This document shows positions 14,521-23,861 of a stretch of 64,000 nucleotides of DNA, piece after piece. Source of the DNA: CALJFL01 sp963669435 (lineage in GTDB: Bacteria; Pseudomonadota; Gammaproteobacteria; Pseudomonadales; Halieaceae); the NCBI GenBank assembly GCA_963669435.1, contig OY770025.1, positions 3,906,001 through 3,970,000 on the forward strand. Reading direction: 5' to 3'. The position numbers and the translations under genes are program-made. The notes beneath the pieces are model-generated. The model ran no database searches, was not told where the DNA came from, and was given only the letters and a program-made list of their open reading frames with translations. The stretch's first letter is position 1. Each line of letters opens with the position of its first letter.

Positions 14521-17172
14521 ATGGGTAAATCACTCGTCATAGTGGAGTCGCCGGCCAAGGCCAAGACCATCAATAAATACCTGGGCTCGGATTACGTCGT
14601 GAAGTCCAGCGTGGGCCATATCCGCGACCTGCCAACCGCCGGTAGCGCTGCCAAGGTGGACCCCAAGGAACGCGCCGCCCAGGCTGCCAAGACGCGTAAG
14701 ATGGCACCCGCAAAAAAAGCTGCCTATAAAAAGAAGAAGGCGCGAGAACAGTTGATTCGGCGTATGGGCATTGATCCCGAACAGGGTTGGGAAGCCCAGT
14801 ACGAGATACTGCCCGGCAAGGAAAAAGTCGTTAACGAACTGCGCAAGCTCGCTGAAAACAGTGACGCAATCTATCTGGCCACTGACCTTGACCGAGAGGG
14901 AGAGGCCATTGCCTGGCATTTACGCGAGGCGATAGGGGGCGACGACGACCGCTACCAGCGGGTGGTGTTCAACGAAATTACCAAGAAGGCGATTACCGAG
15001 GCCTTTGAAGAACCGGCACATATCGACCAGAACCGCGTCAATGCCCAACAGGCCAGGCGCTTTCTCGACCGGGTGGTGGGCTACATGGTCTCACCGCTGT
15101 TGTGGTCCAAGGTCGCCCGCGGACTGTCGGCTGGCCGCGTGCAATCGGTGGCGGTAAAGCTGATTGTCGAAAGAGAAAGAGAAATCCGCGCATTTGTTCC
15201 GGAAGAGTTCTGGGAGATTCACGCCCAACTGGCGGCCAAATCCGGTGAAGAGGTGCGCTTCCAGGTCCGCAAGTACCAGGGTGAAAAATTTCGTCCGGGT
15301 AACGAAGCCGACGCCATGGCAGCCAATGAAGCGCTGCAGACTCAGCAATACCTTGTCAGTCAGCGTGAAGACAAACCGACACGCTCCAAGCCACCTGCTC
15401 CGTTTATTACCTCCACCTTGCAGCAGGCCGCCAGCACCCGGCTGGGGTTTTCGGTGAAGAAGACCATGATGATGGCCCAGCGCTTGTATGAGGCGGGTTA
15501 CATCACCTATATGCGTACCGATTCGACCAACCTGAGCGCCGAGGCGGTTAGCGCATGCCGTGATTACATCGCAGGCAATTTCCCCGCGCGGTATCTACCC
15601 GACAATCCGCAGTCCTATTCTTCTAAAGAGGGCGCACAGGAAGCACACGAGGCCATCCGGCCATCGGACGTGAATGTTCAGCAATCCATGCTGAAAGGCA
15701 TGGAGCGGGACGCCGAGCGGCTGTACGAATTAATCTGGCGACAGTTCGTGGCCGGGCAGATGCCCGCAGCCGAATACACCTCCACGGTGGTTACCGTGAA
15801 GGCGGGCGACTATGAACTCAACGCCAAGGGTCGGATCATTCGCTTTGATGGTTTTACCCGCGTGCAGCCCCCGGCCAGTCGCAAGGGTGACGACGCCGTA
15901 TTGCCCGATATGAAAGAGGGTGATGGCCTGGACCTGAAGGCGCTGGATCCCGCGCAGCACTTTACCAAGCCCACACCCCGTTACGGGGAAGCGAGCCTGG
16001 TGCGTGAACTGGAAAAACGCGGGATTGGCAGGCCCTCTACCTACGCCTCCATTATTTCCACCATCCAGGACCGTGGCTACGTGCGGCTGGAAAACAAGCG
16101 CTTTTATGCCGAGAAAATGGGCGACATTGTCACCCAGCGGCTGGACAAGAGTTTTACCGACCTGCTGGATTATGGGTTTACCGCGTCGATGGAAGAACAC
16201 CTGGACGAGGTCGCCGAAGGCAAGTTGGAGTGGCGCACCCTACTGGATGACTTCTACAGCGAGTTCAGTGGCCTGCTCGCCAAGGCGGATGAGCCCGAGC
16301 CCCAGGGCATGCAGCCCAACGAGCCTACGATGACGGATATCGAGTGCGATAAGTGCGGGCGCCCGATGCAGGTGCGCACCGCCAGCACGGGCGTGTTCCT
16401 TGGCTGCTCCGGGTATGCATTGCCGCCCAAGGAACGTTGCAAAAACACCATCAACCTGACGCCCGGCGATGAGGCGATTGCCGCTGACGCTGATGACGAG
16501 GCTGAATCGCGTTTGTTGCGTACCAAGCACCGCTGCAAACTTTGCGGCACGGCGATGGACAGTTACCTGATTGATGAGCAGCGCAAGTTGCATGTCTGCG
16601 GTAACAATCCCGATTGCCCGGGGTTTGAGGTTGAACACGGCAAATTCAAGATCAAGGGCTACGACGGCCCGGTACTGGAATGCGACAAGTGCGGTTCAGA
16701 TATGCAGCTGAAGACGGGCCGTTTCGGCAAGTACTTTGGTTGTACCAACGAGGATTGCAAGAATACACGCAAGCTGCTGCGCAACGGTGAGGCCGCGCCG
16801 CCGAAGATGGATCCTGTGCCGATGCCGGAACTGGCCTGCGAGAAGGTGGAGGATACCTACATCCTCAGGGATGGCGCTGCAGGTATGTTCCTGGCGGCCA
16901 GCCAGTTCCCGCGCAATCGTGAAACCCGCGCGCCTTTTGTCGATGAACTGCTGCCACACAAGAGTGAAATTGATCCGAAATACACGTTTATTTTCTCTGC
17001 CCCGGTCGAAGATGGCGATGGTAACCGTACCCAGGTGCGTTACAGTCGCAAGACCAAAGAGCAGTACGTGATGACCGAAAAAGACGGTAAAGCCACCGGT
17101 TGGAAAGCCTGGCATCGCAACGGCAAGTGGGATATCGAGGAGCCCGCTGCATCGCGCCGTAAGAAAAAATGA
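14521..17172 (+). CDS. topA: DNA topoisomerase I
   Basis: 883 residues. The Toprim domain opens with LVIVESPAKAKTINKYLG and includes the DLDREGEAIAWHL acidic triad. The active-site tyrosine is in ITYMRTDSTNLS. Three C-terminal zinc ribbons of the type IA enzyme are visible: CDKCGRPMQ...CSGY...C, CKLCGTAMD...CGNNPDC and CDKCGSDMQ...CTNEDC. A lysine/alanine-rich insertion (about residues 45-80) sits inside Toprim as in other gammaproteobacteria. The enzyme relaxes negative supercoils. The next gene overlaps its stop by four bases. Confidence 0.97.
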   Translation: MGKSLVIVESPAKAKTINKYLGSDYVVKSSVGHIRDLPTAGSAAKVDPKERAAQAAKTRKMAPAKKAAYKKKKAREQLIRRMGIDPEQGWEAQYEILPGKEKVVNELRKLAENSDAIYLATDLDREGEAIAWHLREAIGGDDDRYQRVVFNEITKKAITEAFEEPAHIDQNRVNAQQARRFLDRVVGYMVSPLLWSKVARGLSAGRVQSVAVKLIVEREREIRAFVPEEFWEIHAQLAAKSGEEVRFQVRKYQGEKFRPGNEADAMAANEALQTQQYLVSQREDKPTRSKPPAPFITSTLQQAASTRLGFSVKKTMMMAQRLYEAGYITYMRTDSTNLSAEAVSACRDYIAGNFPARYLPDNPQSYSSKEGAQEAHEAIRPSDVNVQQSMLKGMERDAERLYELIWRQFVAGQMPAAEYTSTVVTVKAGDYELNAKGRIIRFDGFTRVQPPASRKGDDAVLPDMKEGDGLDLKALDPAQHFTKPTPRYGEASLVRELEKRGIGRPSTYASIISTIQDRGYVRLENKRFYAEKMGDIVTQRLDKSFTDLLDYGFTASMEEHLDEVAEGKLEWRTLLDDFYSEFSGLLAKADEPEPQGMQPNEPTMTDIECDKCGRPMQVRTASTGVFLGCSGYALPPKERCKNTINLTPGDEAIAADADDEAESRLLRTKHRCKLCGTAMDSYLIDEQRKLHVCGNNPDCPGFEVEHGKFKIKGYDGPVLECDKCGSDMQLKTGRFGKYFGCTNEDCKNTRKLLRNGEAAPPKMDPVPMPELACEKVEDTYILRDGAAGMFLAASQFPRNRETRAPFVDELLPHKSEIDPKYTFIFSAPVEDGDGNRTQVRYSRKTKEQYVMTEKDGKATGWKAWHRNGKWDIEEPAASRRKKK

Positions 17173-17645
17173 GCTCCCAGCGCGCCCGGGCCAACCATTC
17201 ACTGTACCTGGCGCGTATCCAGATAGCAGCCTGGCAGAGCCAACTGGGTGAACAGCAGATTCCCGGTCGCACCCTGGCCCAGGCTTTCTTACCTGCAGTC
17301 GCCAATCACCTGCGTACTGCCTATGGCAGTTTTCTGCTGGCGCTTTCGGGTTTCAACGACAACGAAGTTCAGATTCCTCGTAGTACCGCTGAATTGCCCA
17401 CCATCGCGGAAGGGAAGATGCTGCCGCCGGAAGTAACAGAATTCAGCATGCTTGAACAGGGAGGTTGGCTGCAAGAGCTGTTAGCCGCCACTGATTTCAG
17501 TGTCGTGAATCAGCGCAGTTCTACAGCTGTTCCAGGTGCACTCGCGGTAGTGCCGGCTGCGGTGAGTCCCGACCAGGCCCTGGCCTGGTGCGACGCCCTG
17601 GAGTCGTTGTTTGACCGCATGGGAGATTCGCTGGACGAGTATTAA
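17169..17645 (+). CDS. DUF6586-like conserved protein
   Basis: 158 residues, starting inside the topA stop codon. Helical N-terminus (RANHSLYLARIQIAAWQSQLG) and a predicted soluble fold without motifs. The position after topA and the general pattern resemble the family I know as DUF6586 (the PA3010 position in Pseudomonas); the assignment is by context and remembered sequence style, not by search. No known function. Overlap with topA implies coupled translation. Confidence 0.75.
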   Translation: MSSQRARANHSLYLARIQIAAWQSQLGEQQIPGRTLAQAFLPAVANHLRTAYGSFLLALSGFNDNEVQIPRSTAELPTIAEGKMLPPEVTEFSMLEQGGWLQELLAATDFSVVNQRSSTAVPGALAVVPAAVSPDQALAWCDALESLFDRMGDSLDEY

Positions 17646-17726
17646 ATTCGGCCGAACATTTGTGCTAGTGGGCCTCTGCCGCTGCTGTTATGATGGAGTG
17701 GAAGTAATCACAAAGAGGTTGATTGA

Positions 17727-17978
17727 GTGGCCACTTCCTTATTGGAAATCGTGGATCTGGGTGACGGCGAGATTGTACTGCAGCGAGCGGAGGATGATTC
17801 CGAGCCGCTGGTGCGTATCAGTTTTTCCGAGGAGTCCCAGGTTTATCTTATGGATAACGGCCTGGAAGTTGCCAAGGCCATGATCCAGGCCGGCATACAG
17901 GCGGCTGCTACCCTGGCGGAGCAGAACGAGGTGGAAATCCAGGCGTCAATGGATACCCCCTCTCGCGTCATTCATTGA
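17727..17978 (+). CDS. Conserved small protein between topA and lexA
   Basis: 83 residues, GTG start with an AAAGAGG ribosome site. Sequence (LEIVDLGDGEIVLQRAEDDSEPLVRISFSEES then VAKAMIQAGIQAAATLAE) is compact, acidic and has no signal peptide. It corresponds by position and pattern to the PA3009 family found between topA and lexA in pseudomonads. Role unknown. It is convergent with lexA, 77 bp apart, and unlike Pseudomonas no sulA-like gene stands between them. Confidence 0.8.
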   Translation: MATSLLEIVDLGDGEIVLQRAEDDSEPLVRISFSEESQVYLMDNGLEVAKAMIQAGIQAAATLAEQNEVEIQASMDTPSRVIH

Positions 17979-18055
17979 TTATCGCCTGGCACTGATATCG
18001 CCGGGCACTCGCCTAACAGCGCCAGATCATAACCGTCGCGGCTCCGGGCTTCGCC

Positions 18056-18658
18056 TTATACGCCGCGTCTCAGGACCCCGACGCTCAAGCCTTCTATCTC
18101 AAACTCGGACTCTCTTAAGTCGACTTTGATCGGACTGTAGTCCGGATTTTCAGGCAGCAATTCCACGAGGTGTTTTTGCGTGGTCTTCTTAAGGCGTTTT
18201 ACTGTGACCTCATCGTCGATGCGGGCCACGACAATATCGCCGTTGTTTGCCAGTCGGGTGCTGTGCACCGCCAGCAGGTCGCCATCAAAAATACCCACAT
18301 CAATCATGCTGTCGCCGGTGACGGTGAGAAAATAGTCTGCAGCGGGCTTAAAAAAACTTGCCGGTAAGTCGCAGTAGTCCTCGATGTGTTCCTGGGCCAG
18401 CACCGGGTTACCCGCAGCAACACGCCCGACAATGGGGATGCCCTGGCTGTCCGGAAGGCGAATGCCCCGGGACGCCCCCGGAATGATCTCTATCGCCCCT
18501 TTGCGGGCCAGTGCCTTGAGGTGTTCCTCGGCGGCATTGGCAGACTTGAAACCCAGTTCCTGGGCAATGTCGGCACGGGTAGGGGGGTAGCCTGTCTGGT
18601 CAATATGCTGGCGCACGATATCCAGCACCTGCTGTTGCCGATTAGTGAGCTTTTCCAT
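18056..18658 (-). CDS. lexA: SOS repressor LexA
   Basis: 200 residues. Winged helix-turn-helix N-terminus (LTNRQQQVLDIVRQHIDQTGYPPTRADIAQELGFKS), self-cleavage site Ala-Gly in RVAAGNPV, catalytic serine in GDSMID and lysine in EVTVKRLKK. It represses DNA-repair genes until RecA filaments trigger autocleavage. Autoregulation is indicated by SOS boxes directly upstream. The ribosome site is weak. The gene is convergent with the small conserved gene after topA. Confidence 0.97.
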   Translation of the reverse strand: MEKLTNRQQQVLDIVRQHIDQTGYPPTRADIAQELGFKSANAAEEHLKALARKGAIEIIPGASRGIRLPDSQGIPIVGRVAAGNPVLAQEHIEDYCDLPASFFKPAADYFLTVTGDSMIDVGIFDGDLLAVHSTRLANNGDIVVARIDDEVTVKRLKKTTQKHLVELLPENPDYSPIKVDLRESEFEIEGLSVGVLRRGV

Positions 18659-18668
18659 CGCGGTGCAC

Positions 18669-18717
18669 CTGATTTATATACACACTGTGATTATATACAG
18701 ACTGGTTTTATGTACAA
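18669..18717 (-). promoter_or_regulatory. Three tandem LexA (SOS) boxes upstream of lexA
   Basis: The central box CTGTGATTATATACAG (18685-18700) fits CTG-N10-CAG perfectly with an AT-rich core. Flanking copies are imperfect: CTGATTTATATACACA (18669-18684), abutting it, and CTGGTTTTATGTACAA (18702-18717), one base away. They lie 11 to 59 bases before the lexA start codon, covering its promoter region. E. coli lexA has two boxes; a third degenerate copy is unusual but credible. Confidence 0.75.
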
Positions 18718-18751
18718 CCCCGACTTTTTTGCTGTGATGGCGGGTTTTTGT

Positions 18752-20014
18752 TCACAGCGAGTTCCACTTCAGGCCGATGCGCAGCATAAAAATGTCTCGT
18801 TCGCTGTACTCGCCGGATACAGATCCGAGCCCAGGGATCATCGGCGATACAATCGGCGCGTCGCCCAGGGTCATGTAGCTGAAGTTAAACTCCACCGCCT
18901 TTTCGGCCGTCCATTGCCATTCCGCGGCAATCCCTACAGACCAGATTGAATCGAGGCGCAGGGTGAATATGCGGTCCTCGTCCTCCACCATATCGCTGCT
19001 AACAAAGCCGCCCACGCTCATTTGCCAGCGGTCGTTCACCGGCCAGCCGTAGCTTGCCGACGCTGCCCAAAGATCCTGCCATTCGGCCGTGTTGGCGGTG
19101 AACTGCTCGCCATCAAAGTAGTACTCCGACAGCTCGAACTCGCTGAAGTCAGACCAGATCAGGTCGAAGGTGATCGCGTGGTCGTTGGTGAACTCGTGGT
19201 ACAGGCCCAGCAGTAGCGCTTGGGGAGTGGTGCTTTTTACCTCCACATCGGCGCCGATGAATCCCGCCTGCTCCAGCACCTGTTCTGTGTTGGGCCCCAG
19301 TCCACGGAACTTGGCCTCGCCATCCTGGGTGGGGTCCAGTTCCGACATGTAAACCAGGCCGAAGCGTGTTCTGTCGCTGTATTCATACAGTGACGATAGA
19401 CTGAAGCCGACATCGAAACCGTCGGTCTCCAGTTCTGAACTGCCATCGGCAAACCCCGGGTCCAGGAGGTTGGCGATGACGCGTTCCTGGGTGAAAGACG
19501 CGTAGGTCAACGACAGGGAAGCCGCCACTGACAATTGGTCGGTCAACTCGTAAGCCAGACTGGGGAAGGCGCTGATCGATACTGCCTCGTAGGACTCGAT
19601 AAAGTAGCGCCCGGGCCAGTTGCCAAAATCATCCGAGTAACCGAAACCCAGCACGGTGAACGAAAATGCCAGGTCGTCATTGAGCGGCTTCACCAGGTAC
19701 CCCGACGGTACCACAAGGGTGGTGGAGTCCTCTGAGGTGACCTCTCTGTCGCCGCTGCTTAGTCTTCCATCCCACGTAGATTCGCTCTGGATGATATTGA
19801 GCTCAATTTTCTGTGCACTGCGATCAAAACGGGTGGCGCCCGCTGGATTGGTGCCCGCTGTGGCGGCACTGTCTGCAGAGGCGGCAAGGCCGGAAAACCC
19901 TGCGTAGGGTCGGGCGCTGAGAGTCGGAGAGGTTAGGGCGATGGTGCTCGCCAGCCACAGTGGTGTTAGTAAACATCTGACCCAATGTGAGAAAACTCCG
20001 CCTGTTCTGCGCAT
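18752..20014 (-). CDS. FadL/OmpP1-type outer membrane transport protein
   Basis: 420 residues with a signal peptide (residues 1 to about 34, ending SARPYAG...). The mature start GLAASADSAATAGTNPAGATRF resembles the hatch of FadL/TodX proteins, where an NPAG/A motif follows the N-terminus. The rest alternates aromatic beta strands and ends LRIGLKWNSL. Such barrels let hydrophobic compounds such as long-chain fatty acids cross the outer membrane. AAGGA stands before the ATG. It is divergent from the barrel gene at 20191. Substrate not determinable. Confidence 0.82.
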   Translation of the reverse strand: MRRTGGVFSHWVRCLLTPLWLASTIALTSPTLSARPYAGFSGLAASADSAATAGTNPAGATRFDRSAQKIELNIIQSESTWDGRLSSGDREVTSEDSTTLVVPSGYLVKPLNDDLAFSFTVLGFGYSDDFGNWPGRYFIESYEAVSISAFPSLAYELTDQLSVAASLSLTYASFTQERVIANLLDPGFADGSSELETDGFDVGFSLSSLYEYSDRTRFGLVYMSELDPTQDGEAKFRGLGPNTEQVLEQAGFIGADVEVKSTTPQALLLGLYHEFTNDHAITFDLIWSDFSEFELSEYYFDGEQFTANTAEWQDLWAASASYGWPVNDRWQMSVGGFVSSDMVEDEDRIFTLRLDSIWSVGIAAEWQWTAEKAVEFNFSYMTLGDAPIVSPMIPGLGSVSGEYSERDIFMLRIGLKWNSL

Positions 20015-20190
20015 GCATTTGTCCTTGGTCGTTTAGTCGGCCCATGGCCTGGGCTGTCCCGACGCTTAACTGCCGGATATCAGGCCACGTTTAATTGACG
20101 CGAAAAGGATGTTACTTTTAACGCAGGCTGTCTATCCTTTCTCAAAATTAGAATAAACACTGGTACAGTGGGCGAAAAGGAGAAGTGAAT

Positions 20191-20979
20191 ATGCGTGCAA
20201 AAACAACTCAGTTTGGCATGGGTTTGTTGATGAGCAGTGCACTGGTCTCCCCAGTCGTGGCGGACAGTGCAGATGGCTGGGATTTCAGGGTCGCGCCCCT
20301 GTATCTGTGGGCAAAAAACATCAGTGGTAGCAGCCAGGTGGGGCCGAGCACGGCTGAACTCGACCTTGACTTCCAGGACAACATTCTCGAAAACCTCGAT
20401 GCCGCCTTTGCCATCCATGTGGAGGCGACCAAGGGCAAGCTGACACTGTACGGCGAGTACAATTACGCCAGCCTTGACCCTTCGGGCGAGGGCGCGATCG
20501 GCCCTGTTGGTCTGGACGTCAGTATTACCTTCGACGACGTGATGTGGGAACTGGGTGGTTTCTGGGAGTTTGCGGAAACCGGTTCCACAGATTGGGAATT
20601 GCTGCTGGCGGCGCGCTACATGGACCAGGACCTGGACGTCAGGATTGATCGCTTAAACGGACCGGAGCTTCTGCCAATACCAAGTAAAATTTCCGGGGGC
20701 GATGACTGGTGGCAGGGTGTTTTCGGGCTCAGGGCGACAACCCGCCTGTCAGAACGCTGGACGTTCATCGCCCGGGGCGACTACGGGTACGGCGACAGTG
20801 ATAATTCCTCGCTACACGCCAACCTCACTTTCGACTACCGCTTCAAGGAATGGGGTTCCGCCTTCGTGGGCTATCGTTACTTGGATACCGACTTCAGCAA
20901 TGGCGAGCGCGGTCGCGACGCATATGCCTTTGATGCCGATCAGCAAGGACCGGTGTTAGGGATTATGTTCCACTTCTAG
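20191..20979 (+). CDS. Outer membrane beta-barrel protein, function unknown
   Basis: 262 residues from the ATG at 20191, which has AAGGAG at eight bases; a GTG at 20185 is the alternative. A signal peptide ends near SPVVA. The mature chain (DGWDFRVAPLYLWAKNISG) has repeated amphipathic beta strands and finishes GPVLGIMFHF with terminal phenylalanine, typical of a small barrel. No specific family is certain. A divergent barrel gene and a convergent patatin lipoprotein gene flank it, making an envelope cluster. Confidence 0.78.
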   Translation: MRAKTTQFGMGLLMSSALVSPVVADSADGWDFRVAPLYLWAKNISGSSQVGPSTAELDLDFQDNILENLDAAFAIHVEATKGKLTLYGEYNYASLDPSGEGAIGPVGLDVSITFDDVMWELGGFWEFAETGSTDWELLLAARYMDQDLDVRIDRLNGPELLPIPSKISGGDDWWQGVFGLRATTRLSERWTFIARGDYGYGDSDNSSLHANLTFDYRFKEWGSAFVGYRYLDTDFSNGERGRDAYAFDADQQGPVLGIMFHF

Positions 20980-20993
20980 GTGTCACTCACTGG

Positions 20994-21016
20994 GCCGTCA
21001 AACCCTGCTCGACGGC
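20994..21016. terminator. Possible bidirectional hairpin between convergent genes
   Basis: GCCGTC (20994-20999) and GACGGC (21011-21016) form a six-pair stem, extendable by two pairs, in the gap between the barrel gene and the patatin gene. No clear T-run follows on either strand, so it is only a weak terminator candidate. Confidence 0.3.
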
Positions 21017-22444
21017 TCACAGGTCTTTATCACATCCCGGGTGTTGGAACAGGTCGCAGATTTCGTCGTCTGATAATGCGCCATCAGTCAGCCGGCCATT
21101 GGTTTTTTGCTTGAAGGCCACGAAGGTCGGTTCATTTCTCAGCAGCAAGCGCCCGGCGGCAACCAGTTGATCCACCTCCTTGTGCGACAGCTCCAAAGTG
21201 GTAGGCATGCTGTTCAGCAAGGTACGAGTTTCTCCCTGTTGTACGTGATCGAAGGTGACCTCAGAAAAATACAGGTTTAATGGCGCACCCCTTTCATCCG
21301 CCTGTTCTTGCAGACGGTCTATGTTGGTGCGCATACGCTCGATGGTTTCCTTATCGTAGCGCTTCATTTGCGAATCGATAAAGGCGCTCATGGTAGTCGC
21401 GGCGGAGGGTTTTTTCGCGGTTTTTTCAATGAATGATTCAGGTTTGACCGCGGCGTTTACCAGTATGACCAGGACGTTTTTGATGGTGACATCTTCGAGA
21501 AAACTGCGGCGTGCCTCCTCCATACCTGCGAGCCTGTCAATCATCGAACGTAGTCCCAGGTTATCTGAAATACCGCCGTCAACCAGGTGTATATAGGGCC
21601 GTTGCTCTGCATCCCGGTAGGACCTTAAGTTTTCCACCAGTTGTTCCTGGGTTTCAGTGCGTTCCTTGTCTCGACTCAATAGGGCCCAGGACTGTGTGTT
21701 ACTGACGTCGCACTCGTTGGCGTGATTCTTCAGCACGATGGTCGGAAAGGCCACCGGGACAGCCGAGGAGGCAGTCACCGCCCGCGCTACCTTGAATTCC
21801 CCCAGATCAGAACAGAGCATGTCGAACAATTCCTGACTGAAGGTAAATCGCATTCCGGTTGTCAGGTCTGTGGCATTGATGTCGACAAATGGGGGGCCGT
21901 TGGCGGCCATGTCCGAAAATGTGGCACCTCCAAAGATTGTTCGGTCATAATAATCAATGGCCATTTCGGTACGATCGAAACCGCTGAAGGCGCTGCTGAA
22001 CCAGTAGCCGGGACTGAATAATTTGCGTATCAGGGTGCTCTGTACGTTTTGCTTGAGAAAAACCCGCTCATAGTCCTCGAACAGCCGGTCGCGGTAGACC
22101 CCATAGTAAGCAGCCGTAAAGCTGCCGCCGGATACCGAGGATATGGTGTCGACTTCCTTTAGAAGGCTTACCTCTTTTCCGCCACTGGTAATCTGCGTAT
22201 CGCGCAGTTCCTGCATCACGCCGTAAGACAGTGCCGCTGCACGGGTGCCGCCGCCGGAAAATGCAAGCAGCACCGCGGTTTCGCCGATATGATCGAAGTT
22301 CTGCATCATCAGGCGCCGGTAGCCGGTACTTTCGTCGATATTTGCGACCGATTTGTTTACCGGCGCATAGGTCGCAGCGCAGCCCGCGAGCGTCAGGCTC
22401 ATTGATAAGAGGCAAGCGCGCATGCCGGCGAGAGTGGTTCGCAT
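21017..22444 (-). CDS. Patatin-like phospholipase lipoprotein
   Basis: 475 residues from the ATG at 22444 (a TTG at 22465 is in frame). A lipoprotein signal with lipobox LAGC anchors it. The patatin fold is plain: oxyanion loop FSGGGTRAAALSYG, nucleophile elbow SVSGGS, and the catalytic Asp in LVDGGISDNLGL. Patatin enzymes hydrolyse acyl ester bonds of phospholipids. Its membrane anchoring suggests action on envelope lipids, an inference. The next gene upstream (22483-23250) is 38 bases away on the same strand, so both are probably one unit. Confidence 0.87.
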   Translation of the reverse strand: MRTTLAGMRACLLSMSLTLAGCAATYAPVNKSVANIDESTGYRRLMMQNFDHIGETAVLLAFSGGGTRAAALSYGVMQELRDTQITSGGKEVSLLKEVDTISSVSGGSFTAAYYGVYRDRLFEDYERVFLKQNVQSTLIRKLFSPGYWFSSAFSGFDRTEMAIDYYDRTIFGGATFSDMAANGPPFVDINATDLTTGMRFTFSQELFDMLCSDLGEFKVARAVTASSAVPVAFPTIVLKNHANECDVSNTQSWALLSRDKERTETQEQLVENLRSYRDAEQRPYIHLVDGGISDNLGLRSMIDRLAGMEEARRSFLEDVTIKNVLVILVNAAVKPESFIEKTAKKPSAATTMSAFIDSQMKRYDKETIERMRTNIDRLQEQADERGAPLNLYFSEVTFDHVQQGETRTLLNSMPTTLELSHKEVDQLVAAGRLLLRNEPTFVAFKQKTNGRLTDGALSDDEICDLFQHPGCDKDL

Positions 22445-22482
22445 CACAGTTCCCGATGTCTGCAAGTGGCGTCTCGTGGGAT

Positions 22483-23250
22483 TTAGCCGGACACCTGTAC
22501 TGTCAGTGGTGTTCTCAGGTTGGTCTCCACCAGTGTCCCCGCGGGAATGTTAATGGATGCACCGCTGGTCAGGATGGAAGCACCCGCTCCGATTGCGGCG
22601 CCATAGCGTGCGCCTTTACTGCCGTTTGCCAGGCCTCCCAGTATGGCGCCCCGGGCTGTGCGTCCGGCGGTTCTGCCGGCCTCGTTGGCAGTCTGGGCCT
22701 TCAGCCCCTGGGTCGAAATTTCATGCACTTCATCGTCGAGCATGATGTCGGTGAATTCTATCGCCATTTCAGCCGAGCCGACCGCGCGACCGCCGGTTCT
22801 CGCCTGGACGATTCTGCCGTAGATCATCGTGCCCCGGGGTGCGACCGTGGTTCCATCAACGCTGAGAGCACTCTCAAGTTGTGCACGGAAGCGGTGACCG
22901 GTGGAATGCCGGCGCGTATCAATGGTTTCTGACATGCGAATCAACAAGCGTGTACCGTTGGCAACGGTGAGCGTTTTCGGTGCGGGGGGAGGGGCTTCTG
23001 CGGCAGGCGGAGGTGCAGCTGCCTCGGCCTTTTCTCGGGCTGCCACGCCCTCACTGTTGTAGATGGCGACGACCTGGTCCTCGGGAAACGCCTCGATGCC
23101 AGCGCCGGTATTGAACATGACGATGCCATTGCTCATGCCCACGAAATTGCCTTCAAGCAGCGTACCATCTACAAGTTCGAGGGTATCGGCTAGTGCCTGC
23201 GACACCCCCAGACAAAGGGTCAGGCCCAGAGGAAGGAAAAGGTGTTTCAT
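22483..23250 (-). CDS. Periplasmic protein with glycine-zipper-like segment
   Basis: 255 residues with a signal peptide ending SQALA. The mature start DTLELVDGTLLEGNFVGMSNGIVMFNTG suggests a small beta domain, followed by an Ala/Pro-rich linker (AAAPPPAAEAPPPAPK) and a C-terminal domain with GARYGAAIGAGASILTSG, a glycine-zipper-like stretch. The family is not identified with certainty. AGGAGA stands eight bases from the ATG. It lies upstream of, and probably in one operon with, the patatin lipoprotein. Confidence 0.75.
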   Translation of the reverse strand: MKHLFLPLGLTLCLGVSQALADTLELVDGTLLEGNFVGMSNGIVMFNTGAGIEAFPEDQVVAIYNSEGVAAREKAEAAAPPPAAEAPPPAPKTLTVANGTRLLIRMSETIDTRRHSTGHRFRAQLESALSVDGTTVAPRGTMIYGRIVQARTGGRAVGSAEMAIEFTDIMLDDEVHEISTQGLKAQTANEAGRTAGRTARGAILGGLANGSKGARYGAAIGAGASILTSGASINIPAGTLVETNLRTPLTVQVSG

Positions 23251-23543
23251 GGCGGGTATCTCCTGGATCGGCTGTTGTACTGACAGTGTAATACACGCAG
23301 CGCGCGGTCTTGAAATTTTTTGCGAGACCAGTGGGAATCTGACGAATTTTGTCTATTGCGTGGCGGATCTATTCGACGAACTCAGCCTGCGGGTCAAACG
23401 ACTGATGCTGAGTTGTAGCGCGGCTGCTACTTTGGGTAGGGAGCATGTTCAGCGGGTTCGCGATTTGCCTGGAATCCAACCGGCCCAGAAACTAATTTGT
23501 ATCTATGCCAATTTCTCTATCGTTCGCCGCTAACAGAGACAGT

Positions 23544-23861
23544 CTAGAGGTCTTCCACCCCGTACATGGTGTCTGGTTCTATTGTAGTTAGCGGGCTGTT
23601 CCAGTCCTCGGGGTGGAAGGGTAAGTCCGGATCCAGACAGTCCTCGTCGGCCAATTCGAAAGGCGTACGCCAATCTTCCGGGGCTTCGGCCCGTTCCAGT
23701 AGCAGTTCCCGCCAGGCATCGAGGTCATATTCAGTCACCTCGCCGTCCAGGTATTGCGCTTCTATAAACAGGGTGGAGGGTTCCCAGGCGACTACTTCGA
23801 ACAGGGCGTTAGTCTGGAGGTCCTTGTACCACCCGCCGACGACGGGGCTTAGCATTTTCAT
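23544..23861 (-). CDS. DUF6763-like small acidic protein
   Basis: 105 residues, strongly acidic, no signal peptide. The opening MKMLSPVVGGWYKDLQTNALFEVVAWEP and the EAQYLDGEVTEYDLDAWREL and EAPEDWRTPFE segments recall the family I know as DUF6763, found in gammaproteobacteria without known function. The assignment is from remembered pattern. It stands alone; the 293 bases to its left and the 297 bases to its right contain no gene I can support. Confidence 0.72.
   Translation of the reverse strand: MKMLSPVVGGWYKDLQTNALFEVVAWEPSTLFIEAQYLDGEVTEYDLDAWRELLLERAEAPEDWRTPFELADEDCLDPDLPFHPEDWNSPLTTIEPDTMYGVEDL

Noticed and set aside
23251..23543. 293-bp gap between the periplasmic protein and the DUF6763-like gene
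   Set aside because: Checked both strands; the only open frame (23063-23533 plus) overlaps the periplasmic gene and looks non-coding. No repeats or promoter of note.
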